From: Erysipelotrichia bacterium
GTDB taxonomy: Bacteria > Bacillota_I > Bacilli_A > Erysipelotrichales > Erysipelotrichaceae
NCBI GenBank assembly: GCA_009916335.1
Contig: SAAR01000045.1
Span: forward strand, 1-15,325
Length of the DNA: 15,325 bases
Direction of reading: 5' to 3'
Under the pieces are notes generated by a model that was not told the origin of the DNA, ran no database searches, and worked only from the letters and a program-made list of their open reading frames with translations. This document shows, in pieces, positions 6,609 to 12,466 of this stretch (the stretch's first letter is position 1; every line of letters begins with the position of its first letter). The translations under genes were made by a program, and so were the position numbers.

Positions 6609-6637
6609 ACAAAAATCTCCTATTTATCTACCTATTT

Positions 6638-6643
6638 AGTATA
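6638..6643 (-). promoter_or_regulatory. Possible -10 of the murT promoter
   Basis: TATACT (6643-6638) lies between the rpmF terminator and murT, about 30 nt from the start codon. No good -35 and no TGn are seen, so this is a weak call, supported mainly by the strong terminator just upstream that makes a separate promoter necessary. Confidence 0.35.
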
Positions 6644-6654
6644 CCTTAATTAAC

Positions 6655-6688
6655 AAGAAAAAAAAATAAAAAAAGGCAATTGCCTTTT
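6655..6688 (-). terminator. Rho-independent terminator after rpmF
   Basis: AAAAGGC/GCCTTTT (6688-6671) forms a 7-bp stem with an AATT loop, followed on the minus strand by a long U-tract (TTTTTTTATTTTTTTTT). It starts about 6 nt after the rpmF stop codon. Confidence 0.9.
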
Positions 6689-6693
6689 CTTAA

Positions 6694-6861
6694 TTATTTA
6701 GTGATTTGTTTACCGTTGTAGTTTCCACATTCACACATTCTGTGAGGTCTTACATATTCACCACAAGCTGAACACTTACTAATTGTAGGTGCTGCTAATT
6801 TATAATGTGTTCTTCTTTTCGCTTTTCTTGTTTTTGAACCACGTCTTTGCTGTACTGCCAT
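6694..6861 (-). CDS. rpmF: RpmF, 50S ribosomal protein L32
   Basis: A 55-residue structural protein of the large ribosomal subunit. It starts MAVQQRRGSKTRKAKRRTHY, the strongly basic N-terminus of L32 with the conserved RRTHYKL. The zinc ribbon is of the Cys-type: Cys30-x2-Cys33 (CSACGEY) then Cys43-x-Cys45 (HRMCECGNYNG). Usual L32 has CxxC at the second site, so one residue is missing there, which is unusual. The AGGAGG ribosome binding site lies 7 nt ahead of the ATG, and the gap to yceD is 15 bp, the classic yceD-rpmF pair. The stop codon is followed directly by the terminator. Confidence 0.96.
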   Translation of the reverse strand: MAVQQRRGSKTRKAKRRTHYKLAAPTISKCSACGEYVRPHRMCECGNYNGKQITK

Positions 6862-6876
6862 GACTATTCCTCCTAT

Positions 6877-7389
6877 TTATTCTTCGACTTTAAATTCTCT
6901 TAATTTTGCTAATCGAGGATCAATTTCATCTTTTTTCTTTTGCGTATAATCCTCTTCTCTGATAACTTCCCAACCTTTTCCCTTAGGATATTCCTTAATT
7001 CCTTCTTTTACTACTTTCAAAGGAACTTCAAGAATAATCGTTTGAAAGATGGTCGGCATCAGTTCAACGATGTCCCCTTTTGTTTCAATAATATCCTCAT
7101 CTTTGCTTACTTTATGAAAAGCAAACAATTGATGAGCATCACAAGCAAAAGGATAATCAACATCTTCATTTGTAATGCTACAAGGTACAATCATAACTCC
7201 CTCTACTTCAAAATCACAAGTAGCCAAATCTGAGTGAGTATCGTAATGTATCTCTCCGCTTACTTCAATATCACGAAGTCCTCTTAAATGGTGCATTTTT
7301 GAAAACACTTCCTCACCAAATGTAATCTGTTCATCGAAATGCACAGTTTCATTTGGACTATTCAATAATTCATTTTTTGACCATTTCAA
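6877..7389 (-). CDS. yceD: YceD/YlbN-family (DUF177) protein, linked to large-subunit rRNA metabolism
   Basis: The protein (170 residues) belongs to the DUF177 family. In bacteria and plant plastids it is tied to 23S rRNA processing or accumulation, and in most genomes it sits directly upstream of rpmF, as here. Visible family features: the N-terminal KWSKNEL, the central domain GEIHYDTHSDLATCDFEVEG and the conserved cysteine in MIVPCSITNEDVDYPF, and a C-terminal DPRLAKLREF. Start choice: the frame can begin at a GTG at 7398, but the GAGG ribosome binding site overlaps that codon. A TTG at 7389 lies 7 nt behind it and gives MKWSKNELL, the usual family start. Transcribed from a strong promoter about 25 nt upstream. 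Confidence 0.9.
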   Translation of the reverse strand: MKWSKNELLNSPNETVHFDEQITFGEEVFSKMHHLRGLRDIEVSGEIHYDTHSDLATCDFEVEGVMIVPCSITNEDVDYPFACDAHQLFAFHKVSKDEDIIETKGDIVELMPTIFQTIILEVPLKVVKEGIKEYPKGKGWEVIREEDYTQKKKDEIDPRLAKLREFKVEE

Positions 7390-7418
7390 AAGAATCACCT
7401 CGCGTCGTCCGCCATATA

Positions 7419-7447
7419 ATTATATGTAAATTATATTCTAAAGTCAA
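7419..7447 (-). promoter_or_regulatory. Promoter of yceD-rpmF
   Basis: TTGACT (7447-7442), a 17-nt spacer and a perfect TATAAT (7424-7419). The predicted transcript start near 7412 leaves a short leader of about 22 nt carrying GAGG before the TTG start. Confidence 0.85.
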
Positions 7448-7499
7448 TAACTATCTTTGATTTTAAGCACGTCTGCAATATCACTACATTAATTTTATA

Positions 7500-7535
7500 A
7501 AAATACTCAAAGTCCTTTGTATCTTCGAGTATTTT
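7500..7535 (-). terminator. Terminator of the nucleotidyltransferase gene
   Basis: Arms 7535-7523 and 7512-7500 pair over 13 bp (one G-U) around a 10-nt loop, 13 nt after the stop codon. A short U-run (TTTTTAT) follows. It also insulates the downstream yceD promoter. Confidence 0.75.
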
Positions 7536-7548
7536 GATCCTTATTTTC

Positions 7549-8460
7549 TTATTTCCAAAGTGGTTGTGGATACTTTCCTTCTTCCATTAATTTAGCAATT
7601 CCTGCTTTTACCATTGGTTTATCTTCTTGGTAAGTTACCCCATACCATTTATCATTACTAGAAAGCATTTTTACTTCTACTTCCTTGTTTCTAAGCATTC
7701 TACCTACTTCCATAGGAATAAAGTATTCTGCTTTTAAAGGATTGTTTGGTACTTCTTCTTTAAAGAACTCCACAAAGCGATTTTCAAATTTTTCAATCAC
7801 ATTGGCTTTAAAACCCCACATATTCATAGAAACTAAAGAATCAGCAGCTAACACTTCCCATGTTTTCCCTTCATCTAATGTATGTTCAATCACACCATTA
7901 TGTACTTCAATTTTGGTAAGTTCTCTTACATTTGTCAACTTGCCATTTTCGTAGTTACAAACACCTCGTGCCACACTACCATACTCACTTACTGTATTCC
8001 CTAAACGATAGCCGACCATTGCATATTCATTTTCCACTGTACTTGTTGTTAAAAAGTCATACAATGTTTTAAAGGCACTTTGCCCATAATAATCATCTGC
8101 ATTAATGACAGCAAAAGGAGCATCAATAACCTCTTTACAACACATAATCGCATGTGCTGTTCCCCATGGTTTTACACGCCCTTCTGGAACACTACACCCT
8201 TGTGGCAATTTGTTAATATCTTGGAATACATATTCCACTTCACAATACTGACTTAACTTATCACCGATTGCCGCTTTAAAATCAGCTTCAATCTCATGCT
8301 TAATAATAAAGACGATTTTCTTAAAACCTGCCTGAATGGCATCAAAAGCACTTAATTCTAAAATAATTTCGCCATTAGGTCCGATTGGATCAATTTGCTT
8401 TAATCCTCCATAGCGGCTCCCCATACCCGCAGCTAATACAACTAAAATTGGATCTTTCAT
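7549..8460 (-). CDS. Sugar-phosphate nucleotidyltransferase (NTP_transferase family)
   Basis: A cytosolic enzyme of 303 residues with the Rossmann-like nucleotidyltransferase fold. The nucleotide-binding signature is LAAGMGSRYGGLKQ (9-22); GTAHA (100-104) and NADDYYG (120-126) supply substrate and metal contacts, the latter with Asp residues for Mg2+. Family members join a sugar-1-phosphate to an NTP to give an NDP-sugar and pyrophosphate. The sequence is related to UTP/glucose-1-phosphate type enzymes, but which sugar and nucleotide are used cannot be told. It stands alone between its own promoter and terminator and is divergent from tmcAL. Ribosome binding site AAGGAAG lies about 8 nt from the ATG. 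Confidence 0.88.
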   Translation of the reverse strand: MKDPILVVLAAGMGSRYGGLKQIDPIGPNGEIILELSAFDAIQAGFKKIVFIIKHEIEADFKAAIGDKLSQYCEVEYVFQDINKLPQGCSVPEGRVKPWGTAHAIMCCKEVIDAPFAVINADDYYGQSAFKTLYDFLTTSTVENEYAMVGYRLGNTVSEYGSVARGVCNYENGKLTNVRELTKIEVHNGVIEHTLDEGKTWEVLAADSLVSMNMWGFKANVIEKFENRFVEFFKEEVPNNPLKAEYFIPMEVGRMLRNKEVEVKMLSSNDKWYGVTYQEDKPMVKAGIAKLMEEGKYPQPLWK

Positions 8461-8491
8461 CTTGTTTCTTCCTTTCGTTCTCTCTTTTATT

Positions 8492-8519
8492 ATTTTAGCA
8501 TGATTAAAATTTAAAGCAA
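8492..8519 (-). promoter_or_regulatory. Promoter of the nucleotidyltransferase gene
   Basis: TTGCTT (8519-8514), a 16-nt spacer with an extended TGC, and TAAAAT (8497-8492). The transcript would begin about 25 nt ahead of the start codon. Confidence 0.6.
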
Positions 8520-8647
8520 TAACCTATCTTTTATTTTCCCTTTAAAATACTTACCTTTTCTTCAATTTATTCCTATTCATTATAGATTATCTCTATATTA
8601 TTAAAAAAAAGGACAATATTTCCATATTCAAGAATACGTCTTTATAG

Positions 8648-8653
8648 TATAAT
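8648..8653 (+). promoter_or_regulatory. -10 element of tmcAL, close to the start codon
   Basis: A perfect TATAAT at 8648-8653 is followed after 7 nt by the ATG of tmcAL at 8661. No clear -35 is present 16-18 nt upstream (TATTCA at best). If it is used, transcription would start on or next to the A of the start codon. Confidence 0.55.
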
Positions 8654-8660
8654 GAAGCAC

Positions 8661-9758
8661 ATGAAAGTAACAGGTATCGTATGTGAATATAATCCATTTC
8701 ACAATGGACATATCCACCATATTAAAGAAACAAAAAAAATAAGTAATCCTGATGTCCTTGTCTGTGTGATGTCAGGAAATTTTGTGCAACGAGGAGAACC
8801 TGCCATCATCAATAAATGGGAACGTGCCAAAATAGCAGTTGCACATGGTTGTGATATTGTTTTTGAATTACCTTTCATACATACTGTACAAAGTGCCAAT
8901 CACTTTGCCAAAGGAAGTATTGATTGTTTAAAATTAGCACAAATCAATCAAATCGTATTTGGTAGTGAAAGCAATAACATTGAAACCTTAACACAATTAG
9001 CACATATTGATTGTCAAGCGTATCCTGAATATATTAAAGCAGGGATTTCTTCTAGTAAAGCATATGAACAAATCTATGGTAAATTAAATGCAAATGATAT
9101 TTTAGGGATCAACTATATTAAAGAACTAAAAGGGACAAACATTATTCCTTATACAATTCAAAGAACAAACAACTATCATGAAGAAGAATTAAACACGCAT
9201 TTTAGTAGTGCGACTGCAATTCGTAAAGCAATTAAAGAGGGAGATGATTACACACAAGAAACACCCTTGCGTAATCTTAGTGCAACCTTTCAATTAGAGA
9301 ATTATTATCCATTGATTAAAGCATTGCTATTGACAATGCCCTCTGCTTCATTAAAACAACTATTTTTAATGGACGAAGGAATTGAAAATAATTTGATTAA
9401 AAATGTGAAAATTGCTAATTCCTTTGAAGAATTTATTTCTTTATGTATTTCTAAACGTTATACACGCTCACGCATTCAAAGAACCCTTATTCATTTAATG
9501 ATGCAGACAAGTAAAGTAAGTGTTGACAAGTTGGCTCCTATTTCTTATCTGCGAGTGCTTGCCTATAATGAACAAGGAAAACAATATTTAAAGTATTTAA
9601 AGAAACAAGGGGTTCACATTGCTAGTAAATTTAATCAAATTCCACAAGCTTATCGTGAAATAGAATTAAAAGCAACAAGTATTTATGCCTATCCTTTAAT
9701 GAATGAACAACAGCAGCAATTAATCAATACAGAATTAAATAAACCTATTTATATATAG
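8661..9758 (+). CDS. tmcAL: TmcAL, tRNA(Met) cytidine acetate ligase
   Basis: TmcAL forms N4-acetylcytidine at the wobble base C34 of elongator tRNA-Met, using acetate and ATP. The 365-residue protein has the nucleotidyltransferase start MKVTGIVCEYNPFHNGH with the HxGH-type motif at 14-17. SGNFVQRGEPAIINKWERA and FELPFIHTVQSANHFAKG follow, all characteristic of the YlbM/TmcAL family; SSATAIRKAI lies further on. It is shorter than the Bacillus protein (about 415). An upstream in-frame ATG at 8652 overlaps the -10 box, so the ATG at 8661, which matches the family N-terminus, is chosen. No ribosome binding site is seen before it. It lies near yceD-rpmF, as ylbM does in Bacillus. Confidence 0.93.
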   Translation: MKVTGIVCEYNPFHNGHIHHIKETKKISNPDVLVCVMSGNFVQRGEPAIINKWERAKIAVAHGCDIVFELPFIHTVQSANHFAKGSIDCLKLAQINQIVFGSESNNIETLTQLAHIDCQAYPEYIKAGISSSKAYEQIYGKLNANDILGINYIKELKGTNIIPYTIQRTNNYHEEELNTHFSSATAIRKAIKEGDDYTQETPLRNLSATFQLENYYPLIKALLLTMPSASLKQLFLMDEGIENNLIKNVKIANSFEEFISLCISKRYTRSRIQRTLIHLMMQTSKVSVDKLAPISYLRVLAYNEQGKQYLKYLKKQGVHIASKFNQIPQAYREIELKATSIYAYPLMNEQQQQLINTELNKPIYI

Positions 9759-9759
9759 A

Positions 9760-9810
9760 GAAAAAGACAGGTGTAAGTGATTTCATCATCATTATACAAC
9801 TGTCTTTTTC
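9760..9810. terminator. Bidirectional terminator between tmcAL and the GNAT gene
   Basis: GAAAAAGACAG (9760-9770) and CTGTCTTTTTC (9800-9810) pair over 11 bp; part of the loop can pair further (GTGTA with TATAC). U-runs occur on both strands, serving tmcAL on plus and the acetyltransferase on minus. Confidence 0.75.
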
Positions 9811-9840
9811 TTTATACACCAAAAGAGATAAAACTTTCCT

Positions 9841-10335
9841 TTACTTCCCTAAAGGGTACACATACAAACATGTTAGATACCCTTTCTTTAAATCAACAAT
9901 ATCATGTAATACAAAACCATTACGCTCATAAAAAGAACGTAACTTTGTTTTATAGGCTCTAACATCTAACTTTACTACATCATATCCTTGTTCTTTTCCT
10001 AAGTTTTTAAAAAATGTTAAAATCTGATCTGCAATCCCTTGTTTTTCTGCTTCATCTAATACCATTACCTTATGAATATATAAAGCTGTTTTAGGCTTGT
10101 CGTTTAGCCAATATGTTGGATCATAATCAACAACCACAAAAGCCCCAACTGCTTGTTGATTACGATAAACAAGATAGAACTGTTCTGGTTTATAACTTTT
10201 CGCTAATGTTTCCCATAAAACTTCTTCTTTTTCCCATTGTGTAATATTCTTTTTAGCTAACTGTTCAATCTTCTTTAGATACAGTGTTTCAATTAAAGCT
10301 GTATCTTGCTTGCTAGCCTGTTTAATTTCAATCAT
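9841..10335 (-). CDS. GNAT-family N-acetyltransferase, substrate unknown
   Basis: A 164-residue protein with the GNAT fold: IKQASKQDTALIETLY (beta1-alpha1), FYLVYRNQQAVGAFVVVDYD (beta2-beta3), then ALYIHKVMVLDEAEKQGIADQILTF, which is motif A with the acetyl-CoA pyrophosphate loop (E-x-Q-G-I-A, a degenerate R/QxxGxG/A). It ends with VRAYKTKLRSFYERNGFVLHDIV, the conserved Asn-Gly-Phe of motif B. Such enzymes transfer an acetyl group from acetyl-CoA to an amine; the substrate cannot be inferred. Its ribosome binding site AGGAGG is good. It lies 56 bp after yebC with a terminator in between, and has no visible promoter of its own. Confidence 0.85.
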   Translation of the reverse strand: MIEIKQASKQDTALIETLYLKKIEQLAKKNITQWEKEEVLWETLAKSYKPEQFYLVYRNQQAVGAFVVVDYDPTYWLNDKPKTALYIHKVMVLDEAEKQGIADQILTFFKNLGKEQGYDVVKLDVRAYKTKLRSFYERNGFVLHDIVDLKKGYLTCLYVYPLGK

Positions 10336-10360
10336 GTTCCCCTCCTACAAAATGATAAAC

Positions 10361-10384
10361 AAAAAGGAGCGTTTACTCCTTTTT
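10361..10384 (-). terminator. Terminator between yebC and the GNAT gene
   Basis: AAAAAGGAG and CTCCTTTTT (arms 10384-10376 and 10369-10361) form a 9-bp stem with a 6-nt loop, followed by TTTTTGTTTAT on the minus strand. It starts 8 nt after the yebC stop codon. Confidence 0.85.
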
Positions 10385-10391
10385 CTCATAC

Positions 10392-11117
10392 TTATAAGTT
10401 TTCAACGTTGTGGTATACGTTTTGTACATCATCAACAGCATCAAGCAATGTTAATAAACGTGCAAATAAATCTTTGTCTTCCCCTTCTAATGTTACATAT
10501 TCATTGGGAATCATTGTTTGTTCCAATACTTCATATGTTACATCAGCAATAAGTTCATCAATGACTTCCTTTGCTTTATACAAATCTTGTGGAGCTACAC
10601 TTATTTCCATATGTTCTCCATCATTAACACTAATTTCTTTTACATCTACATCTGCCATTAACAACGCTTCTAGCATGGCATCTTCATCGGTATATTTAAC
10701 AACAAGCATACCTACTGATTCATAGTTGAAAGAAACACTACCACTCACACCAATTTTAGCGTGTGCTTTATTGAATGCACCCCTTAAATCAGCGATCGTT
10801 CTATTTGCATTATCACTTAAACATTCCACTACAATCGTTGCTTTTCCACCAGCACCAAAACCTTCATAGGTAGCACTTGAATAATCTTCTCCTGCTCCCC
10901 CTTTTGCTTTTTCAATGGCTCTTTTAATAACATCGGCAGGTACCTGATTTGCTTTTGCTTTATCAATACACTGCTTTAATACTGTATTCATTTCAGGATC
11001 AGGAACACCATTTTTTGCTGCTACATAAATTTCCTTACTATGTTTTGAATATACTTTTGCTTTTGCTGCGGCTGTTTTTGCCATAGATGCAGCACGGACC
11101 TCGAAGTGTCTACCCAT
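10392..11117 (-). CDS. YebC/PmpR-family protein (YeeI-type)
   Basis: A 241-residue protein of the YebC family. Its N-terminus (MGRHFEVRAASMAKTAAAKA, then KVYSKHSKEIYVAAKNGVPDPEMN) is characteristic. The DVIKRAIEKAKGG segment, YEGFGAGGKATIVVECLSDNANRT and SGSVSFNYES of the second domain follow, and it ends DVQNVYHNVENL. Family members were long annotated as transcription regulators; recent work on bacterial and mitochondrial members instead supports a role on the ribosome in relieving stalling, notably at proline-rich stretches. Which applies here is not shown by the sequence. The AAGGTG ribosome binding site lies 7 nt from the ATG, and it has its own promoter and terminator. Confidence 0.93.
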   Translation of the reverse strand: MGRHFEVRAASMAKTAAAKAKVYSKHSKEIYVAAKNGVPDPEMNTVLKQCIDKAKANQVPADVIKRAIEKAKGGAGEDYSSATYEGFGAGGKATIVVECLSDNANRTIADLRGAFNKAHAKIGVSGSVSFNYESVGMLVVKYTDEDAMLEALLMADVDVKEISVNDGEHMEISVAPQDLYKAKEVIDELIADVTYEVLEQTMIPNEYVTLEGEDKDLFARLLTLLDAVDDVQNVYHNVENL

Positions 11118-11146
11118 AATTAATCACCTTCCAAATTTACTTCGCT

Positions 11147-11175
11147 ATTATACCAAAATTTATTTATTACTACAA
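11147..11175 (-). promoter_or_regulatory. Promoter of yebC
   Basis: TTGTAG (11175-11170), a 17-nt spacer and an extended TGG before TATAAT (11152-11147). The transcript would start near 11140, about 23 nt from the start codon. It is divergent from the aminotransferase promoter, with about 90 bp between them. Confidence 0.7.
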
Positions 11176-11266
11176 TAAGAAACACAAATTCTGTTAAGAA
11201 GTTGGAATAATCATGTGAAATCCTATCAGAATTATGCTTTCCTGTCTTTCTTTCATCAATTTGTGA

Positions 11267-11272
11267 TATACT
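11267..11272 (+). promoter_or_regulatory. Extended -10 promoter of the aminotransferase gene
   Basis: TGA followed by TATACT (11267-11272); no convincing -35. The transcript would start at about 11280, just ahead of the GGAGG ribosome binding site, giving a very short leader of about 15 nt. Confidence 0.55.
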
Positions 11273-11294
11273 ACTAATTAATGGAGGTACACAT

Positions 11295-12449
11295 ATGGAA
11301 AATCGTTTAAATAAAGCTGTTTTAGATATTGAAATCAGTGGTATTCGTCATTTTAATCAAATGGCATCACAAATTGATGGGTGCATTAAATTCACAATCG
11401 GTGAACCTAATTTTGAAACAGACGCAAGTATTAAACGTGCACTCAAAAAAGCATTAGATAAAAATATGACTCACTATGGAGAAAATGCTGGACTATTTGC
11501 ACTTAGAAATAAAATTTCTGATGATTTGTATTTGCGTTATGGTGTAAAATATGATGAAGAGGAAATCATTGTAACCATAGGAGCAAGTGAAGCTTTAAGC
11601 ATTACATTAAGAACCATCTTAAACAAAGGGGATAGCGTGATTGTTTTTGAACCTGCTTATCCTGCTTATCGTCCATTAATTGAAATGTATGATGCAAAAT
11701 ATATCGGTGTTGATACATGCTCTCATCACTTTCAAATTGAACAAAAACAATTAGAAAAAGCCATTACAGAAAAAACGAAAGCCATCATTTTAACATCACC
11801 AAACAATCCAACAGGTAGTGTCTATAATAAAGAAAGTATACAAGCCGTTTTAAAATGCATTGCGAATCGTGATATTTTTGTTATTTGCGATAATATTTAT
11901 GATGAAATTATCTATGAAGATATTCCTAATTTTGTAACTTCACAAAAAGAGCGAAATAAAATTATCATGTTGCAATCCTTTTCTAAATCATATGCAATGG
12001 CAGGTTTTCGCTTAGGTTATGTATGTGCCGATAAAAGTATTGCAAAACATTTATTAAAAACGCATTCCTATTATGTGAGTGCTGCTCCTACTTTTATTCA
12101 GCAAGCAGCCATCTCTGCTTTTCAAACAAATAATGCGAAAATGGTTATGCAGTATCGTAAGCGTAGAGATTATGCTTGTGAACGCTTAAATGCAATGGGA
12201 ATAAATATAGATGCCCCTGCTGGTGCCTTTTATTTATTTATCAATATAGCACAATTCAATATGTCCTCTTATGATTTTGCCTATCAATTACTGCATGAAT
12301 ATAAAGTATGTGTTGTTCCTGGTTGCTATTTTGGAAAAGGGTGCGATGCATACATACGCTTATCCTATGCATGTAGTGATGCTGATTTAAAGGAAGGATT
12401 AGATCGTATTGAAAATTTTGTGAACGATTTAAAAAGTAAGCCTCAATAA
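11295..12449 (+). CDS. patA: Class I PLP aminotransferase, PatA-like
   Basis: A 384-residue fold-type I aminotransferase. Seen: GENAGLFALR (62-71), the PLP phosphate-binding GASEA (96-100), SPNNPTG (168-174, Asn171), Asp199 and Tyr202 in VICDNIYDEI, the Schiff-base Lys231 in SFSKSYAMAGFRLGY, and the substrate carboxylate-binding Arg355 in YIRLSYACS. The start EISGIRHFN and the end LKEGLDRIENFV closely resemble Bacillus PatA, which acts on N-acetyl-L,L-diaminopimelate in lysine and peptidoglycan precursor synthesis. An aspartate-type or other substrate remains possible, since class I specificity is hard to read. GGAGG lies 7 nt from the ATG. It is a single-gene unit, convergent with feoB. Confidence 0.85.
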   Translation: MENRLNKAVLDIEISGIRHFNQMASQIDGCIKFTIGEPNFETDASIKRALKKALDKNMTHYGENAGLFALRNKISDDLYLRYGVKYDEEEIIVTIGASEALSITLRTILNKGDSVIVFEPAYPAYRPLIEMYDAKYIGVDTCSHHFQIEQKQLEKAITEKTKAIILTSPNNPTGSVYNKESIQAVLKCIANRDIFVICDNIYDEIIYEDIPNFVTSQKERNKIIMLQSFSKSYAMAGFRLGYVCADKSIAKHLLKTHSYYVSAAPTFIQQAAISAFQTNNAKMVMQYRKRRDYACERLNAMGINIDAPAGAFYLFINIAQFNMSSYDFAYQLLHEYKVCVVPGCYFGKGCDAYIRLSYACSDADLKEGLDRIENFVNDLKSKPQ

Positions 12450-12466
12450 GCTTACTTTTCTTTTTA
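12432..12466. terminator. Bidirectional terminator over the 3' ends of patA and feoB
   Basis: AAAAGTAAGC (12432-12441) and GCTTACTTTT (12450-12459) pair over 10 bp. The patA stop codon lies in the 8-nt loop. On plus a CTTTTTAT run follows that covers the feoB stop codon; on minus the stem is followed by TTTTTAAA. One hairpin thus serves both convergent genes. Confidence 0.8.

Noticed and set aside
9841..10335. RimI (ribosomal protein acetyltransferase) for the GNAT gene, because of the many translation genes around
   Set aside because: Motif A is degenerate and the sequence shows no RimI-specific features; neighbourhood alone is not enough.
11187..11233. AATTCTG/CAGAATT inverted repeat between the divergent yebC and patA promoters
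   Set aside because: Only 7 bp with a 33-nt spacer in AT-rich DNA; weak evidence for an operator.
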